A stretch of DNA of 24,425 nucleotides from Pseudomonadota bacterium (GTDB lineage Bacteria; Pseudomonadota; Alphaproteobacteria; Rs-D84): NCBI GenBank assembly GCA_023402015.1, contig JAEXCU010000008.1:1-24425 (forward strand). The letters run 5' to 3'. Below are positions 14,125 through 20,624 of the stretch, piece after piece. The translations under genes were made by a program, and so were the position numbers. Under the pieces are notes generated by a model. That model searched no databases and was not told the origin of the DNA. It saw only the letters and a program-made list of their open reading frames with translations. The first letter of the stretch is position 1, and each line of letters begins with the position of its first letter.

Positions 14125-14302
14125 TGGATTGCCACGCTGCGCTCGCAATGACAGGGAAGATAATTCGTGCTCTTTGTCATTACGGGGACCTACGACATAT
14201 CTCCTTTGTCATTGCGAGGGAGTGAAACGACCGCGGCAATCCAGATAATTAATGAACTATAATGCTTTATTTGTGGATTGCTGCACTTCGTTCGCAATGA
14301 CA
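14125..14302. repeat. GGATTGC/GCAATGAC palindromic element, copy 3
   Basis: The outer modules are the same as in copies 1 and 2: CTGGATTGCC ... CTCGCAATGACA, then GTCATTGCGAGGGAG ... GGCAATCCAG, then a spacer and TGGATTGCTGCAC ... GCAATGACA. The central block, roughly 14155-14207, is short and unrelated to the 125-bp block, apart from an inner GTCATTACG half-unit. Confidence 0.85.
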
Positions 14303-14352
14303 AAGGTAGAAAACGTATCACGAATTACGTATCACGGACAAAACGCCGCGCG

Positions 14353-14375
14353 AAAAAATCCCGCCAAATGGCGGG
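14353..14375 (-). terminator. intrinsic terminator after rnhA
   Basis: On the minus strand the stem CCCGCC / GGCGGG with loop ATTT is followed by A and then T6, 4 nt downstream of the rnhA stop. Confidence 0.85.
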
Positions 14376-14378
14376 TGG

Positions 14379-14807
14379 TTATTTTACGCTGGCGGCGGCG
14401 CATCGCGCCAATTCATCACAGCATTCATTGAATTCATTCCCTGCGTGCCCGCGAACCCAGCGCCAATGTATCTTTATTTTCCCAGCCAATTCGTCCAATT
14501 GCATCCATAAATCTTGGTTTTTAACAGGTTTCTTGTCCGCGGTGCGCCAATTATTCCTTTTCCAATTTTTCATCCAGGATTCCATTCCATTTTTTACATA
14601 CTGGCTGTCTGTATGCAATTCCAATTCATCATGTTTTTTTGCCGCGGATAACGCCTTGATAACAGCCGTTAATTCCATGCGGTTGTTCGTTGTGTTGGCT
14701 TCGCATCCGCTGCGGCGGGCGGTATTTTTTCCGTCTGTGGCAACAAATGCCCATCCGCCCGGGCCCGGATTGCCCAGGCAACTGCCGTCTGTCCAAATTT
14801 TTAACAT
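14379..14807 (-). CDS. rnhA: ribonuclease HI
   Basis: This 142-aa enzyme cleaves RNA in RNA-DNA hybrids. The four metal-binding acidic residues are in place: D7 (IWTDGSCLGNPGPGG), E45 (NNRMELTA), D67 (HTDSQYV) and D131 (CCDELARC). WRWVRGHAGNEFNE carries the flexible-loop His. The basic handle (WMKNWKRNNWRTADKKPVKN) is present. The start at 14807 is chosen because the conserved domain begins with MLKIWTDGS and an AAGGA ribosome-binding site lies 10 nt upstream. The longer in-frame start at 14864 would run into the opposite transketolase gene. It is divergent from tkt. Confidence 0.96.
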   Translation of the reverse strand: MLKIWTDGSCLGNPGPGGWAFVATDGKNTARRSGCEANTTNNRMELTAVIKALSAAKKHDELELHTDSQYVKNGMESWMKNWKRNNWRTADKKPVKNQDLWMQLDELAGKIKIHWRWVRGHAGNEFNECCDELARCAAASVK

Positions 14808-14826
14808 TTTGTCTGAATCCTTTTTG

Positions 14827-14835
14827 TGATATAAT
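14827..14835 (+). promoter_or_regulatory. extended -10 promoter of the transketolase gene (predicted leaderless)
   Basis: TGATATAAT (TG-N-TATAAT) ends 8 nt before the ATG at 14844. A TTGTCT lies 15 bp upstream. No Shine-Dalgarno lies between, so the mRNA probably starts at or next to the start codon. Confidence 0.55.
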
Positions 14836-14843
14836 AACATAAA

Positions 14844-16628
14844 ATGAAATTTGATGCCAAACAATTGAAAGAAATGTCAAATGCTGTGCGCGCCTGGGCG
14901 CTGCATGCGGTGCGTTGTGCCGGTTCGGGACATGTGGGTATTGTTTTGGATGCGTCTGACATAATCACAACGATTTATGCAAATTTTCTGCGCCGGGGTC
15001 AGGATAAATTTGTTCTGTCTGCGGGACATGGCAGTGCGTTGTTATATTCTGTATTAAAACTGGCCGGGTATAATGTGGGTGATTTGTGCAATTTTCGTAA
15101 AATGGGCGGGTTGCCCGGTCATCCGGAATTGGGCATTGACGGCGTTATGGCAACAACCGGTCCCCTGGGCCAGGGTATCGGAAACGCGGTCGGTATGGCG
15201 TTGGCGGCAAAAATAAAAAAATGCGACGAAATGGTTTATTGCCTGTGCAGCGACGGCGATTTAATGGAAGGCGTCGCATCAGAATCCATTTCTTTTGCCG
15301 GACGATACAAGTTAAACAACCTGGTGTTATTATGGGATGACAATGGTATCAGCATTGACGGAACGGCCCTGGTGGATTGCGACGTGGCGATGCGTATGCG
15401 CGCGGCCGGGTGGCGTGTTTTAACCGTGCCGGGTAATGATTTTAATAAAATTAATCGCGCATTAACACAGGCGTCGTCGTCCGATGTGCCAACATTTATT
15501 CAGTGTAAAAATATTATCGGGCGCGATTCGTCGGTGGCCGGAACGCCTGCGGCGCATGGGTTTGGGATTTCTGATTCTGAACTGATGCGATTAAGTGAAA
15601 AATTTATTTCGCCGGCGGGTGAAAAATTATGGAAAATTGTTGCATCTGATGCGGTTGCAAAATATGTGTGCAACCCGCTGGATGTCAGTGTTGTTGATAT
15701 TCCCGCGCCGGATAGTATCGCGGAAATTTCTACACGTGAATTGTCTGGAAAATACCTGCGTTCCCTGATTTCGTCGGGTGTGCGCCTGATCGGGGGCAGT
15801 GCGGATTTGGCCGCCAGTACGAATGTTAAAACAGACGCACATCGTGATATCACGCCGGAAAACTTTACCGGGAACTTTATTAATTATGGCGTGCGCGAAC
15901 ATGCCATGGGCGCGATTATGAATGGACTGGCCATTGCCGGTTTGCGCCCGTATGGGTCAACGTTTTTGGTGTTCAGTGATTATATGCGCCCCAGTATTCG
16001 CTTGGCCGCACTGTCGCGTTTGCCCGTTATTTATGTATTTACTCATGACAGTGTTGCCGTTGGGCCGGACGGCCCCACGCATCAGCCGGTGGAACAATTG
16101 CCGTCGCTGCGCCTGGTGCCGAATTTAAATGTATTTCGTCCCTGCAACGGGGCCGAGGTGGCCGCCACATGGAACGCCGCGATTGCGGATACTGCGCGGC
16201 CGTCATGCATAATTTTATCACGGCAAAAATTTCGCCAGATTGAAACGCCACCCAACGGTGAAATTTCACGTGGTGGATATGTAATTTATCCGGCAACCGC
16301 ACGTCGCGTTCGTGCAACGATTATTGCCACCGGGTCCGAGGTTCCATTGGCCGTATCTGTTGCGCAAATTTTGGGTAATGATGTCCAGGTTGTCAGTATG
16401 CCATCCGTGTCCGTATTCCGCGCACAAAATGAAAAATACAAACAAAAAATCTTGCGCGGATATGTTGTCGCGATTGAGGCCGCGGCCAGTCCTGCATGGT
16501 TTGAATTTGCAGATGCCGTTGTCGGCATAGATACATTTGGTATGTCGGGACCGGGCGGGGCGGTGTATGAACACTTTGGTTTTTCCGCGGATGCAATTGC
16601 GCGTGATATTTCCAAGAAAATTAAATAA
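14844..16628 (+). CDS. tkt: transketolase (compact form)
   Basis: This 594-aa thiamine-diphosphate enzyme transfers two-carbon ketol units in the non-oxidative pentose phosphate pathway. The N-terminal TPP-binding half shows GSGHVG (H30), LSAGHGSALLY, GLPGHPE, TTGPLGQGIGNAVGMA and the metal motif SDGDLMEGVASES ... DDNGISIDG. The pyrimidine-binding half shows catalytic E352 in NYGVREHAMG, then VFSDYMRP, THDSVAVGPDGPTHQPVEQL and RPCNGAEV. A C-terminal domain with ATGSEVPLA ends the chain. It is about 65 residues shorter than the usual 660 or so, with loops trimmed (for example FLRRGQDKFVLS) and SGHPG changed to SGHVG. The gene at 16632 follows by 3 bp. Confidence 0.94.
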   Translation: MKFDAKQLKEMSNAVRAWALHAVRCAGSGHVGIVLDASDIITTIYANFLRRGQDKFVLSAGHGSALLYSVLKLAGYNVGDLCNFRKMGGLPGHPELGIDGVMATTGPLGQGIGNAVGMALAAKIKKCDEMVYCLCSDGDLMEGVASESISFAGRYKLNNLVLLWDDNGISIDGTALVDCDVAMRMRAAGWRVLTVPGNDFNKINRALTQASSSDVPTFIQCKNIIGRDSSVAGTPAAHGFGISDSELMRLSEKFISPAGEKLWKIVASDAVAKYVCNPLDVSVVDIPAPDSIAEISTRELSGKYLRSLISSGVRLIGGSADLAASTNVKTDAHRDITPENFTGNFINYGVREHAMGAIMNGLAIAGLRPYGSTFLVFSDYMRPSIRLAALSRLPVIYVFTHDSVAVGPDGPTHQPVEQLPSLRLVPNLNVFRPCNGAEVAATWNAAIADTARPSCIILSRQKFRQIETPPNGEISRGGYVIYPATARRVRATIIATGSEVPLAVSVAQILGNDVQVVSMPSVSVFRAQNEKYKQKILRGYVVAIEAAASPAWFEFADAVVGIDTFGMSGPGGAVYEHFGFSADAIARDISKKIK

Positions 16629-16631
16629 TAA

Positions 16632-17339
16632 ATGTCTGAATACGAATTTGTTTTATCAACGGGTGAAATCGTACCTGTCGTTATAACCACGCGACGGGGC
16701 GTGCGCAATATTACACTGCGGCCAAAAACGCGGCCAAAACGTGAAATTTGCATGTCAAAACCATGGCTGACACGCGACGCGACGGCGTTGCGATTTTTGG
16801 AACAAAAGCGTCGCTGGTGCGAACGGATATTTGCGGCCGCGCCCGAAAAATCACACGTTATGCCAGGTGATACAGTTGAATTTTTGGGACGCAGTGTTGT
16901 AATTCGCCATGACCCAACCCGACGTGCAAATGAATATATTGCATGCGATAATGAACATGGAATTTTAATAATTGGGGGCGGGGCAGATATGTTTGAACGC
17001 CGCGTGCGGGATTATATTCGCGCAGAATTTTTAACGGCGGTAAAACAAATGATAAAGACGGCGCCGCGCGAATTGTGGCCGCGCCGCATTGCGGTGCGTG
17101 ATACAACAACCCGTTGGGGCAGTTGTTCCACCACCGGCACCATGTCGTTTTCATGGCGATTGTCGTTTGCACCGGTGGATGTTATGCGATATGTTGTCAT
17201 GCATGAATTGGCGCACCAACGGCACATGGACCATTCGCCGGCATTTTGGGCGACGGTATCCGAACTGTACGGGTTTGGGGTTGAACGCGCAAAACGTTGG
17301 CTGACCCAGCATGGCGCGGAACTGCATCGCTATTTTTGA
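16632..17339 (+). CDS. YgjP/DUF45-family M48-like metallopeptidase
   Basis: This 235-aa protein has a zinc-peptidase signature H191-E-L-A-H195 with third ligand H201 in HELAHQRHMDHSPAFW. It is preceded by TTRWGSCSTTGTMSFSWRL and followed by WLTQHG. This is the YgjP-like (DUF45, SprT-related) family, whose members are small cytosolic metalloproteins of unclear substrate. The N-terminal half (VITTRRGVRNITLRPK) fits the family beta-domain. It lies 3 bp behind tkt without a clear ribosome-binding site, so co-translation is likely. No terminator is evident before the RNA promoter at 17349. Confidence 0.9.
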   Translation: MSEYEFVLSTGEIVPVVITTRRGVRNITLRPKTRPKREICMSKPWLTRDATALRFLEQKRRWCERIFAAAPEKSHVMPGDTVEFLGRSVVIRHDPTRRANEYIACDNEHGILIIGGGADMFERRVRDYIRAEFLTAVKQMIKTAPRELWPRRIAVRDTTTRWGSCSTTGTMSFSWRLSFAPVDVMRYVVMHELAHQRHMDHSPAFWATVSELYGFGVERAKRWLTQHGAELHRYF

Positions 17340-17348
17340 AACAAATAC

Positions 17349-17377
17349 TTGCCCATTACGATGTTTTAGGATAAAAT
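17349..17377 (+). promoter_or_regulatory. promoter of structured RNA copy 1
   Basis: TTGCCC (17349-17354), an exact 17-bp spacer and TAAAAT (17372-17377) place transcription start near 17384, just before the 5' hairpin of the RNA. Confidence 0.65.
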
Positions 17378-17383
17378 GCACAT

Positions 17384-17596
17384 GTTGGCAGGTATTCTGC
17401 CAATGGGGTATGAAGACCCTGTACCAGCGTCGGAATATGTACCTGTGGCGCGTTGAATGGCGCCCGTTTTATTATTACGACGAAAAACAACTCCTGATCT
17501 TCGGGTCAGGAGGGGTTGCGAAATATAAAATACGCGACACAATTCTGGTAATTGTCTTCAACCTCCTGACCACCTTGTTTTTCTGGGTGGTTTTTT
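17384..17596 (+). ncRNA. structured RNA with attenuator-like pairing, copy 1
   Basis: About 213 nt, homologous to 20385-20600. In order it has the 5' hairpin TTGGCAG / CTGCCAA (loop GTATT) and GGGT / ACCC (17406-17419). A conserved CGTCGGAATA ... GTACCTGTGGCGCG core follows, with a GGCGC / GCGCC hairpin. Next are CTCCTGATC-TTCG-GGTCAGGAG (17491-17512), GTTGCG / CGCGAC (17515-17538) and ACAATT / AATTGT. CAACCTCCTGACC and the terminator ACCACC / GGTGGT plus T6 end it. GGTCAGGAGG (17504-17513) is the exact complement of CCTCCTGACC (17562-17571), so the UUCG hairpin and the terminator compete with a third pairing. No Rfam family could be assigned by eye. No gene directly follows. Confidence 0.8.
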
Positions 17597-17826
17597 GTGT
17601 CTGGATTAATTATGGGGCAAATTTTCATTGCATGCGTGAACGAAAAAAATTCCTTTCTTTCGGTCGTGTGCGTGAAAACTTTGCCCCGCCTTGGTTTTTT
17701 GGCCATAATTAACTTGAATTTTATGAAATTTATGCAAAAATCAATGCATGTTAAATAAAACATTTGGTTTTGCATTCTTTCATCACGCCCATTGTGGCGG
17801 ACGTTTATAGCATTTTGCACATTTTA
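17597..17826 (+). other. gene-free stretch with a long hairpin before hisS
   Basis: A long imperfect palindrome, GGGGCAAATTTTCA (17613-17626) pairing with TGAAAACTTTGCCCC (17672-17686), encloses further pairing (CGAAA with TTTCG) and is followed by T6 near 17695-17700. It looks like a terminator or processing hairpin. An ATG at 17611 could start a 48-codon ORF running through the hairpin, which I do not regard as coding. The remainder, up to the hisS promoter, is AT-rich with a weak AATGCA / TGCATT repeat. Confidence 0.5.
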
Positions 17827-17835
17827 TGATATAAT
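17827..17835 (+). promoter_or_regulatory. extended -10 promoter of hisS-prfA
   Basis: TGATATAAT (TG-N-TATAAT) without a clear -35. An in-frame ATG at 17841 lies only 5 nt downstream, and the Shine-Dalgarno-supported ATG is at 17889. Confidence 0.5.
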
Positions 17836-17888
17836 TGACAATGATATTGTCAGTCGTTTCACAGGGTTTAAAACATAGGAATAAAAAA

Positions 17889-19190
17889 ATGGAATTAAAA
17901 CCAACCAAACCTTTGTCCGGATTTATAGAATTGTTGCCCGCACAGCAACGTTGCTTTGATGAATGTGCGGCGCGAATGCTGAACGTTTTGAAAACAGCCG
18001 GTTTTTCAAACCTGGACCTGCCGGCGATTGAACGGGCCGAGGTTCTGACAGATAAAGACAACTGGGATGAGATTGAAACACAGATGTTTTTATTTCAAAA
18101 AGGCGATACAAAAATGGGCCTGCGGTATGACGGAACCGTTGGATTGTCGCGATATGTGGCAGGGCATCTGAACGATTTGGTTTTCCCATTCCGCGCCAGC
18201 CAATTTTCAAAACGATATCGTGGTGAACGGGCGCAACGTGGCCGTTATCGTGAATTTTATCAAATGGATTTGGACATTATGGGGATAAATTCCCTGTCGC
18301 TGAATTATGATGCAGAAATCATCTCAGTGATTCAGCAAACATTAAATTCTGTTCGTGAATTTATCGGTGAAAATTATGTTCGCGTCGGCAGTCGTCCGTT
18401 TTGGGATGCGTTATTTGAATATCTGGAATTAACGTCAGAACAGAAAAAAATGGTGTTCGTTTTGATTGATAAAAAAGACAAAATGGGCGACCAAGATTTT
18501 GCCGAAGGACTGGCTGATGCGTTATCAGATGCAGAAAAAGAAAATGAAATTAAATCCGTATTTACAAATGGATATACGCAATTCTTAAATAAATCTGACA
18601 ATTTAAATTCTGCGATTTCTGAACTGACCAAATTTATGGAAACATTGCGCGCATTTGGTGTTGAAAATGCAGAAATTGATTTGGCAATTACACGTGGTTT
18701 GGCGTATTATACGGGATTGGTATTTGAATTTAAATTGGCGTCGCATCCTGAATTGGGAACGGCGGCCGGTGGTGGTCGCTATGCCGATTTGGCAGAAAAA
18801 TTCAGCAAAACCAAAATTATCGGCGTCGGTGCAGCAATTGGTTTTTCACGTATTTTTGTTGCGTTGCTGGAAAGTGGTCAAATTGATTTAACACGTTTTG
18901 AAAATCCCATATCTGCGGCAGTGTTAATTATGGGCGACGAAAATGTGGACTATGCAATGTCCGCAGTGCGCGCATTACGCGATGAAAAAATTGTTGCGGT
19001 GCCGTATCTGGATGCGGAAAAAAAGTTTAAAAATCAAATAGAATTCGCCGATAAAATAAAGGCTAAATTCAGTATTATAATTGGTGAATCTGAACGTGAA
19101 AATCAAGTGTTGGCGGTAAAAAATATGGAATCTGGCCAACAGGAAAATATGGATTTAACACAGGTAATAAAATTATTAAAGACGGCATAA
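17889..19190 (+). CDS. hisS: histidyl-tRNA synthetase
   Basis: This 433-aa class II aminoacyl-tRNA synthetase is recognised by GLRYDGTVGLSRYVA, motif 2 in KRYRGERAQRGRYREFYQMD, the histidine-specific RGLAYYTGLVFEF and motif 3 around AAGGGRYADLAEKF ... GVGAAIGFSRIF. A C-terminal anticodon-binding domain runs from about residue 335. The family motif is usually RGLDYYT, and here the Asp is Ala. Motif 2 has GERAQRGRYREFYQMDLDIMG rather than the E. coli-like ERPQKGRYRQFHQ, so this is a divergent lineage. The ATG at 17889 has AGGA 9 nt upstream and starts with the usual KPTKPLSGF. An alternative ATG at 17841 would add 16 residues. prfA follows after 1 bp. Confidence 0.9.
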   Translation: MELKPTKPLSGFIELLPAQQRCFDECAARMLNVLKTAGFSNLDLPAIERAEVLTDKDNWDEIETQMFLFQKGDTKMGLRYDGTVGLSRYVAGHLNDLVFPFRASQFSKRYRGERAQRGRYREFYQMDLDIMGINSLSLNYDAEIISVIQQTLNSVREFIGENYVRVGSRPFWDALFEYLELTSEQKKMVFVLIDKKDKMGDQDFAEGLADALSDAEKENEIKSVFTNGYTQFLNKSDNLNSAISELTKFMETLRAFGVENAEIDLAITRGLAYYTGLVFEFKLASHPELGTAAGGGRYADLAEKFSKTKIIGVGAAIGFSRIFVALLESGQIDLTRFENPISAAVLIMGDENVDYAMSAVRALRDEKIVAVPYLDAEKKFKNQIEFADKIKAKFSIIIGESERENQVLAVKNMESGQQENMDLTQVIKLLKTA

Positions 19191-19191
19191 A

Positions 19192-20256
19192 ATGATAATT
19201 GAACAGAAATTAAAAGATATTCAAACGCGCGCCGATGAAATCGCCGACCAAATGAATTCTGGCGCGGTGTCAGGTGATGAATTAACCAAATTATCCAAAG
19301 AATATTCCCGTATGTCGGAAATATTGCCCTTAATCGCTGAATATTTTCAAACAACCCAGGGTATTGCCGATGCCACGGAAATGCAGCATGAACCGGAATT
19401 AAAATCAATTGCGTTGGAACAATTGGCGGAACTGAATCACGCGTTGCCGGAAATCGAGAAAAAACTGCAAATTGCATTATTGCCGCGCGATGATGCGGAT
19501 GACAACAGTGTTATTATGGAAATTCGCGCCGGTGTCGGTGGCGAAGAATCCGCGCTGTTTGCAGGGGATTTATTTAATCAGTATAAATCATATGCCCTGC
19601 GAATGGGTTGGAAAATTGAAATTATTGAAGAAAATGCAACGTCTTTGCGCGGATACAAAGAAATTGTTTTTAAAATTGACGGTGCCGGCGCATATGGCCG
19701 CATGAAATTTGAATCAGGTATTCATCGTGTTCAGCGTGTCCCAGAAACCGAGGCCGGTGGTCGTATCCACACCAGTGCCGCGTCCGTTGCCGTCATGCCC
19801 GAGGCCAAAGATATTGACGTCGTCATTGATGACAAAGATATTCGCATTGATATATTCCGGGCATCCGGTGCCGGGGGCCAGCACGTCAATAAAACCGACA
19901 GTGCGATACGTATTACGCACTTTCCAACCGGAATTGTTGTTACTTGTCAAAATGAACGCAGTCAATTTCAAAACAAGGCGTCCGCCATGGCGGTATTGCG
20001 TTCCAAATTATATGAAAAACAACGCAATGAACAGCAAAGTGCCAGTAATGCATCACGTAAATCAATGGTTGGTTCCGGCGATCGCAGTGAAAAAATACGG
20101 ACATATAATTTCCCGGAACAACGCGTAACGGACCATCGCATAAAATTAACATTGTATAAATTGGATGATATTTTGGCCGGGGGAACAGGGCTGGACGAAA
20201 TGATAGATGCCCTGATTGCCGCAGATCAATTGGAACAATTGGCAAATATGGAATAA
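19192..20256 (+). CDS. prfA: peptide chain release factor 1
   Basis: This 354-aa RF1 releases nascent chains at UAA and UAG. The GGQ motif (228-230, in RASGAGGQHVNKTDSA) contacts the peptidyl-transferase centre. The stop-codon tripeptide is P184-E-T186 in QRVPETEAGGRIHTSA, the RF1-type P-x-T rather than RF2 SPF. GVGGEESALFA and the C-terminal NFPEQRVTDHRI are as expected, and the length is standard. It starts 1 bp after hisS and ends at a terminator. The frequent downstream partner prmC/hemK, which methylates the GGQ glutamine, is not adjacent. Confidence 0.97.
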   Translation: MIIEQKLKDIQTRADEIADQMNSGAVSGDELTKLSKEYSRMSEILPLIAEYFQTTQGIADATEMQHEPELKSIALEQLAELNHALPEIEKKLQIALLPRDDADDNSVIMEIRAGVGGEESALFAGDLFNQYKSYALRMGWKIEIIEENATSLRGYKEIVFKIDGAGAYGRMKFESGIHRVQRVPETEAGGRIHTSAASVAVMPEAKDIDVVIDDKDIRIDIFRASGAGGQHVNKTDSAIRITHFPTGIVVTCQNERSQFQNKASAMAVLRSKLYEKQRNEQQSASNASRKSMVGSGDRSEKIRTYNFPEQRVTDHRIKLTLYKLDDILAGGTGLDEMIDALIAADQLEQLANME

Positions 20257-20282
20257 AAAATCCCGCGGACGCGGGATTTTTT
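20257..20282 (+). terminator. intrinsic terminator of hisS-prfA
   Basis: The stem AAAATCCCGC / GCGGGATTTT with GGAC loop and T-run begins right after the prfA stop codon. Confidence 0.9.
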
Positions 20283-20283
20283 A

Positions 20284-20346
20284 ATGTGTAGAGTGTAAAT
20301 GAGATGATATATTCAAATTAATTACACTTTATACACTATTTTTTCT
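20284..20346. other. AT-rich hairpin between prfA and structured RNA copy 2
   Basis: AGTGTAA pairs with TTACACT and TGTA with TATACA across an AT-rich loop, followed by T-rich sequence. It may be a second, weaker terminator, and it insulates the RNA promoter at 20350. Confidence 0.4.
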
Positions 20347-20349
20347 TTC

Positions 20350-20378
20350 TTGTCTTTTAATTGTGAATATTATATAAT
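20350..20378 (+). promoter_or_regulatory. promoter of structured RNA copy 2
   Basis: TTGTCT (20350-20355), an exact 17-bp spacer and a perfect TATAAT (20373-20378). Predicted start is near 20385, immediately before the 5' hairpin. Confidence 0.75.
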
Positions 20379-20384
20379 TCCTGT

Positions 20385-20600
20385 GTCAATGGGTGTTCCA
20401 TTGATGGGGTGTGAGAACCCGTTCATACGCGTCGGAATAGGTACCTGTGGCGCGCAGATTTGCGCCATTTTTATTATTCAGACGAAAAACATTCTCCTGA
20501 TACCCAATTGGGTCAGGAGGGTCGCGGAATATTTAATACGCGACACAATTCGTATGATTGTTCTCAACCTCCTGACCACCATGAAAATTGGTGGTTTTTT
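20385..20600 (+). ncRNA. structured RNA with attenuator-like pairing, copy 2
   Basis: About 216 nt, with the same layout as 17384-17596. The 5' hairpin is TCAATGG / CCATTGA (loop GTGTT), with completely different stem letters but the same geometry. GGGT / ACCC, the CGTCGGAATAGGTACCTGTG core and GGCGC / GCGCC follow. Next are CTCCTG ... CAGGAG (20494-20519, extended by ACCC / GGGT), GTCGCG / CGCGAC (20521-20544), ACAAT / ATTGT and the terminator ACCACC / GGTGGT plus T6. GGTCAGGAGG (20511-20520) is the exact complement of CCTCCTGACC (20568-20577). The terminator ends 25 nt before the start codon of a secreted-protein gene, so here it is placed to act as a 5' leader. Confidence 0.82.
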
Positions 20601-20624
20601 CATAATGAAAACAGGGGTCAGAAC

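Noticed and set aside
12074..14302. CRISPR array
   Set aside because: The repeats are long palindromic modules with irregular spacing. There are no regular short repeats or spacers and no cas genes.
14278..14829. 183-codon plus-strand ORF opposite rnhA
   Set aside because: rnhA on the minus strand has all catalytic residues. This ORF is its antisense shadow.
17311..17712. Plus-strand ORF through RNA copy 1, with peptide similarity (RDTI ... NLLTT) to an ORF through copy 2
   Set aside because: The similarity follows from shared nucleotides. The copies differ by 2 nt in length upstream, which would shift the frame. Substitutions preserve stems rather than codons, and both end in terminators.
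17611..17757. 48-codon ORF starting at 17611
   Set aside because: It coincides with a long hairpin, has no ribosome-binding site and shows no recognisable protein features.
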